14,042 nt of DNA, taken from positions 13,669 to 27,710 of the forward strand of contig DLOQ01000086.1 in the NCBI GenBank assembly GCA_002479655.1. The letters are read 5' to 3'. The translations under genes and the position numbers were made by a program. How positions within the stretch are numbered: the first letter of the stretch is position 1; every line of letters starts with the position of its first letter. Of the stretch, positions 12,860-14,042 are shown one piece after another. This DNA comes from Lachnospiraceae bacterium UBA7480 (GTDB lineage: Bacteria > Bacillota > Clostridia > Lachnospirales > Lachnospiraceae). Below the pieces are notes generated by a model, which was not told the DNA's origin, did not search any database, and was given only the letters and a program-made list of their open reading frames with translations.

Positions 12860-14042
12860 TTAATTGCGCAGCAGGGATGCTGCGGCGCTTTCCCCTGCAA
12901 TATATCCTGTAGCTGCCGCAAAATGAAGATTATATCCGCCACAGGCTCCCGCAACATTCAACATCTCTCCCGTAAGGTAAAGACGTTCTGTCAGCCTCGA
13001 AGCCAACATATCGTCTACTTCCTTTAATGGCACGCCTCCCGTGGATATCTGCGCATGGCTGTAATCGTTCAGACGCTTCACCCTGACACGGAAACATTGA
13101 AATTGATCAAGCAATTTCTGAAACTCATGATCGGATATGGAAACTATACTCCTTCCGGGAGTGATATTTTGTTCTTTTAACAGCATTAATATCAGTTTTT
13201 TATGTAAGATACCGGTAAAGAAATCCTCCACGCTGCGGCATCTCATCTTTTCACGCCGTAAAAACATCATTTTAAGCCATTCCTCCCGCGTCATATAAGG
13301 AATAAAATTTAATAAAAAATGAGCCTGCTTTCCTTCCCTGAATGCATCTCCAAGATATCTGGTCAGCTGAAATACGGCAATTCCAGAAAGCCCCTGCTCC
13401 GTGATCTGCAGCTCGCCCTCCTCTGTTGCCACCGTACTCCCGTCCAGCAGCAGAGAAATACGCGCATCCGTCCTGATGCCGCTTATGCTTTTAAAATAAC
13501 TTCCCTCGCATATGGTCTGGACAAGCGCCGGAGCGCAGGGCAGAATTTGATGCCCCAGCTGTCTGCAAAGCGCATAGCCGTTTTTATATTGTTCCTCATA
13601 TACGCCGGCCATCCCGCCGCAGGCAAGGATAACGGCATCTGCGGAGATTTTTTCTTTATGCTCCGCCGTCTCAATGACAAAACCTTCTTTTTGTTTTTTT
13701 ATGTATCCGGCTTCATAATCCGTCCGAATCGCTATTTCTTTTTCCTCCAGCTTAAGACGCAGACAGTTCAGTACGGAAGCCGCCTGTCCGCTCAATGGGT
13801 AAACACAGCCGTTTTTTTCTTTCGTCAGAAGTCCAAGCCCCCTCCAAAATCCTTCTTCGCAGGGACGGTAAGCCTCCAATATTTTTTTCAGACGTTTCAC
13901 ATCATCCGTCAGATAAAAATCTTCATGTATCGTCCGGTTCGTCAGGTTGCATCTTCCGCTGCCGGTGAGCAGAAGCTTCTTTCCCACTCTGTTCTGCCGT
14001 TCTAACAGCGTCACCTTAAGTCCCGGTTTTGCCGCCCTGACG
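12860..14042 (-). CDS. HI0933/COG2081-family flavoprotein (BaiN-like), 5' end outside the window
   Basis: An FAD-binding oxidoreductase of a widespread family often labelled aminoacetone-oxidase-like or BaiN-like; the true substrate is unknown. About 393 residues are visible. The frame is open to the right edge: translation upstream of the GTG at 14014 continues as AAKPGLKVTLLERQ, the second strand of the Rossmann fold, so the GxGxxG start lies beyond the window and 14014 is not the real start. Counting from that GTG, family motifs are GKKLLLTGSGRCNLTN (11-26), YPLSGQAASVLNCLR, VILACGGMAG, STGGVPLKEVD and the C-terminal FAD block LTGEMLNVAGACGGYNLHFA. It precedes the COG2509 flavoprotein gene. 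Confidence 0.9.
   Translation of the reverse strand, partial: VRAAKPGLKVTLLERQNRVGKKLLLTGSGRCNLTNRTIHEDFYLTDDVKRLKKILEAYRPCEEGFWRGLGLLTKEKNGCVYPLSGQAASVLNCLRLKLEEKEIAIRTDYEAGYIKKQKEGFVIETAEHKEKISADAVILACGGMAGVYEEQYKNGYALCRQLGHQILPCAPALVQTICEGSYFKSISGIRTDARISLLLDGSTVATEEGELQITEQGLSGIAVFQLTRYLGDAFREGKQAHFLLNFIPYMTREEWLKMMFLRREKMRCRSVEDFFTGILHKKLILMLLKEQNITPGRSIVSISDHEFQKLLDQFQCFRVRVKRLNDYSHAQISTGGVPLKEVDDMLASRLTERLYLTGEMLNVAGACGGYNLHFAAATGYIAGESAAASLLRN

Noticed and set aside
12826..12957. Upstream in-frame extension of the COG2509 gene by 44 codons
   Set aside because: It overlaps the conserved C-terminal FAD motif of the preceding flavoprotein. The ATG at 12825 has AGGA at good spacing.
13319..14005. 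228-codon open frame on the plus strand
   Set aside because: It is antisense to the COG2081 flavoprotein gene, low in complexity (Phe/Lys-rich runs) and has no family motif.

Overview
The window is a tightly packed bacterial chromosomal segment in which every convincing gene lies on the minus strand. The gene content and order are typical of Clostridia: a MutS/MutL pair whose MutL has the endonuclease motif, a short ProB, a DUF896 protein and a COG2509/COG2081 flavoprotein pair. Gut Lachnospiraceae (Clostridium cluster XIVa) are the best guess. This is inferred from gene content and style; no 16S or other taxonomic marker is present. I see no tRNA, rRNA, CRISPR array, transposase or phage gene.

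In transcription order (high to low coordinates): (1) 14042-11113, two FAD-dependent oxidoreductases, a COG2081/HI0933-type flavoprotein cut by the window edge and a COG2509 protein. (2) 11067-7991, proline biosynthesis proB...proA, with a DUF896 (YnzC-like) gene and a 5-formyl-THF cyclo-ligase gene between them; ynzC, the cyclo-ligase and proA overlap by 10-14 bp. (3) 7922-1924, miaB-mutS-mutL: the tRNA A37 methylthiotransferase, overlapping mutS by 16 bp, followed by the mismatch-repair pair. (4) 1806-772, a cytoplasmic GH5 glycosidase with its own extended -10 promoter and a consensus-perfect CcpA/cre site over its -35. (5) 615-1, ogt (O6-alkylguanine-DNA alkyltransferase) followed with no gap by miaA, of which only the first 39 codons are inside the window. 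Genome-integrity genes (mutS, mutL, ogt, and ynzC by its B. subtilis SOS association) and the ms2i6A37 tRNA modification genes (miaA, miaB) are therefore interleaved here. No gap between genes exceeds about 160 bp.

The least ordinary signal is non-coding. A 72-bp element (55 bp perfectly identical, 68/72 overall) occurs twice, 9.5 kb apart, at 622-693 and 10081-10152. In both places it sits directly upstream of a gene (ogt, ynzC), supplies the GGAGG ribosome-binding site, and encodes two consecutive hairpins. Read on the plus strand, the gene-proximal hairpin has a CUUG tetraloop closed by G-C and a symmetric tandem GA mismatch, features that look more like a folded RNA or single-stranded DNA motif than chance. 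I cannot tell from the sequence alone whether it is a mobile REP/MITE-like repeat, a regulatory leader or an RNA. Secondary regulatory signals are the cre site of the GH5 gene, a 13-bp inverted repeat around a candidate proB promoter, a 14-bp hairpin after proB, and a 14-bp perfect palindrome touching the proA stop codon.
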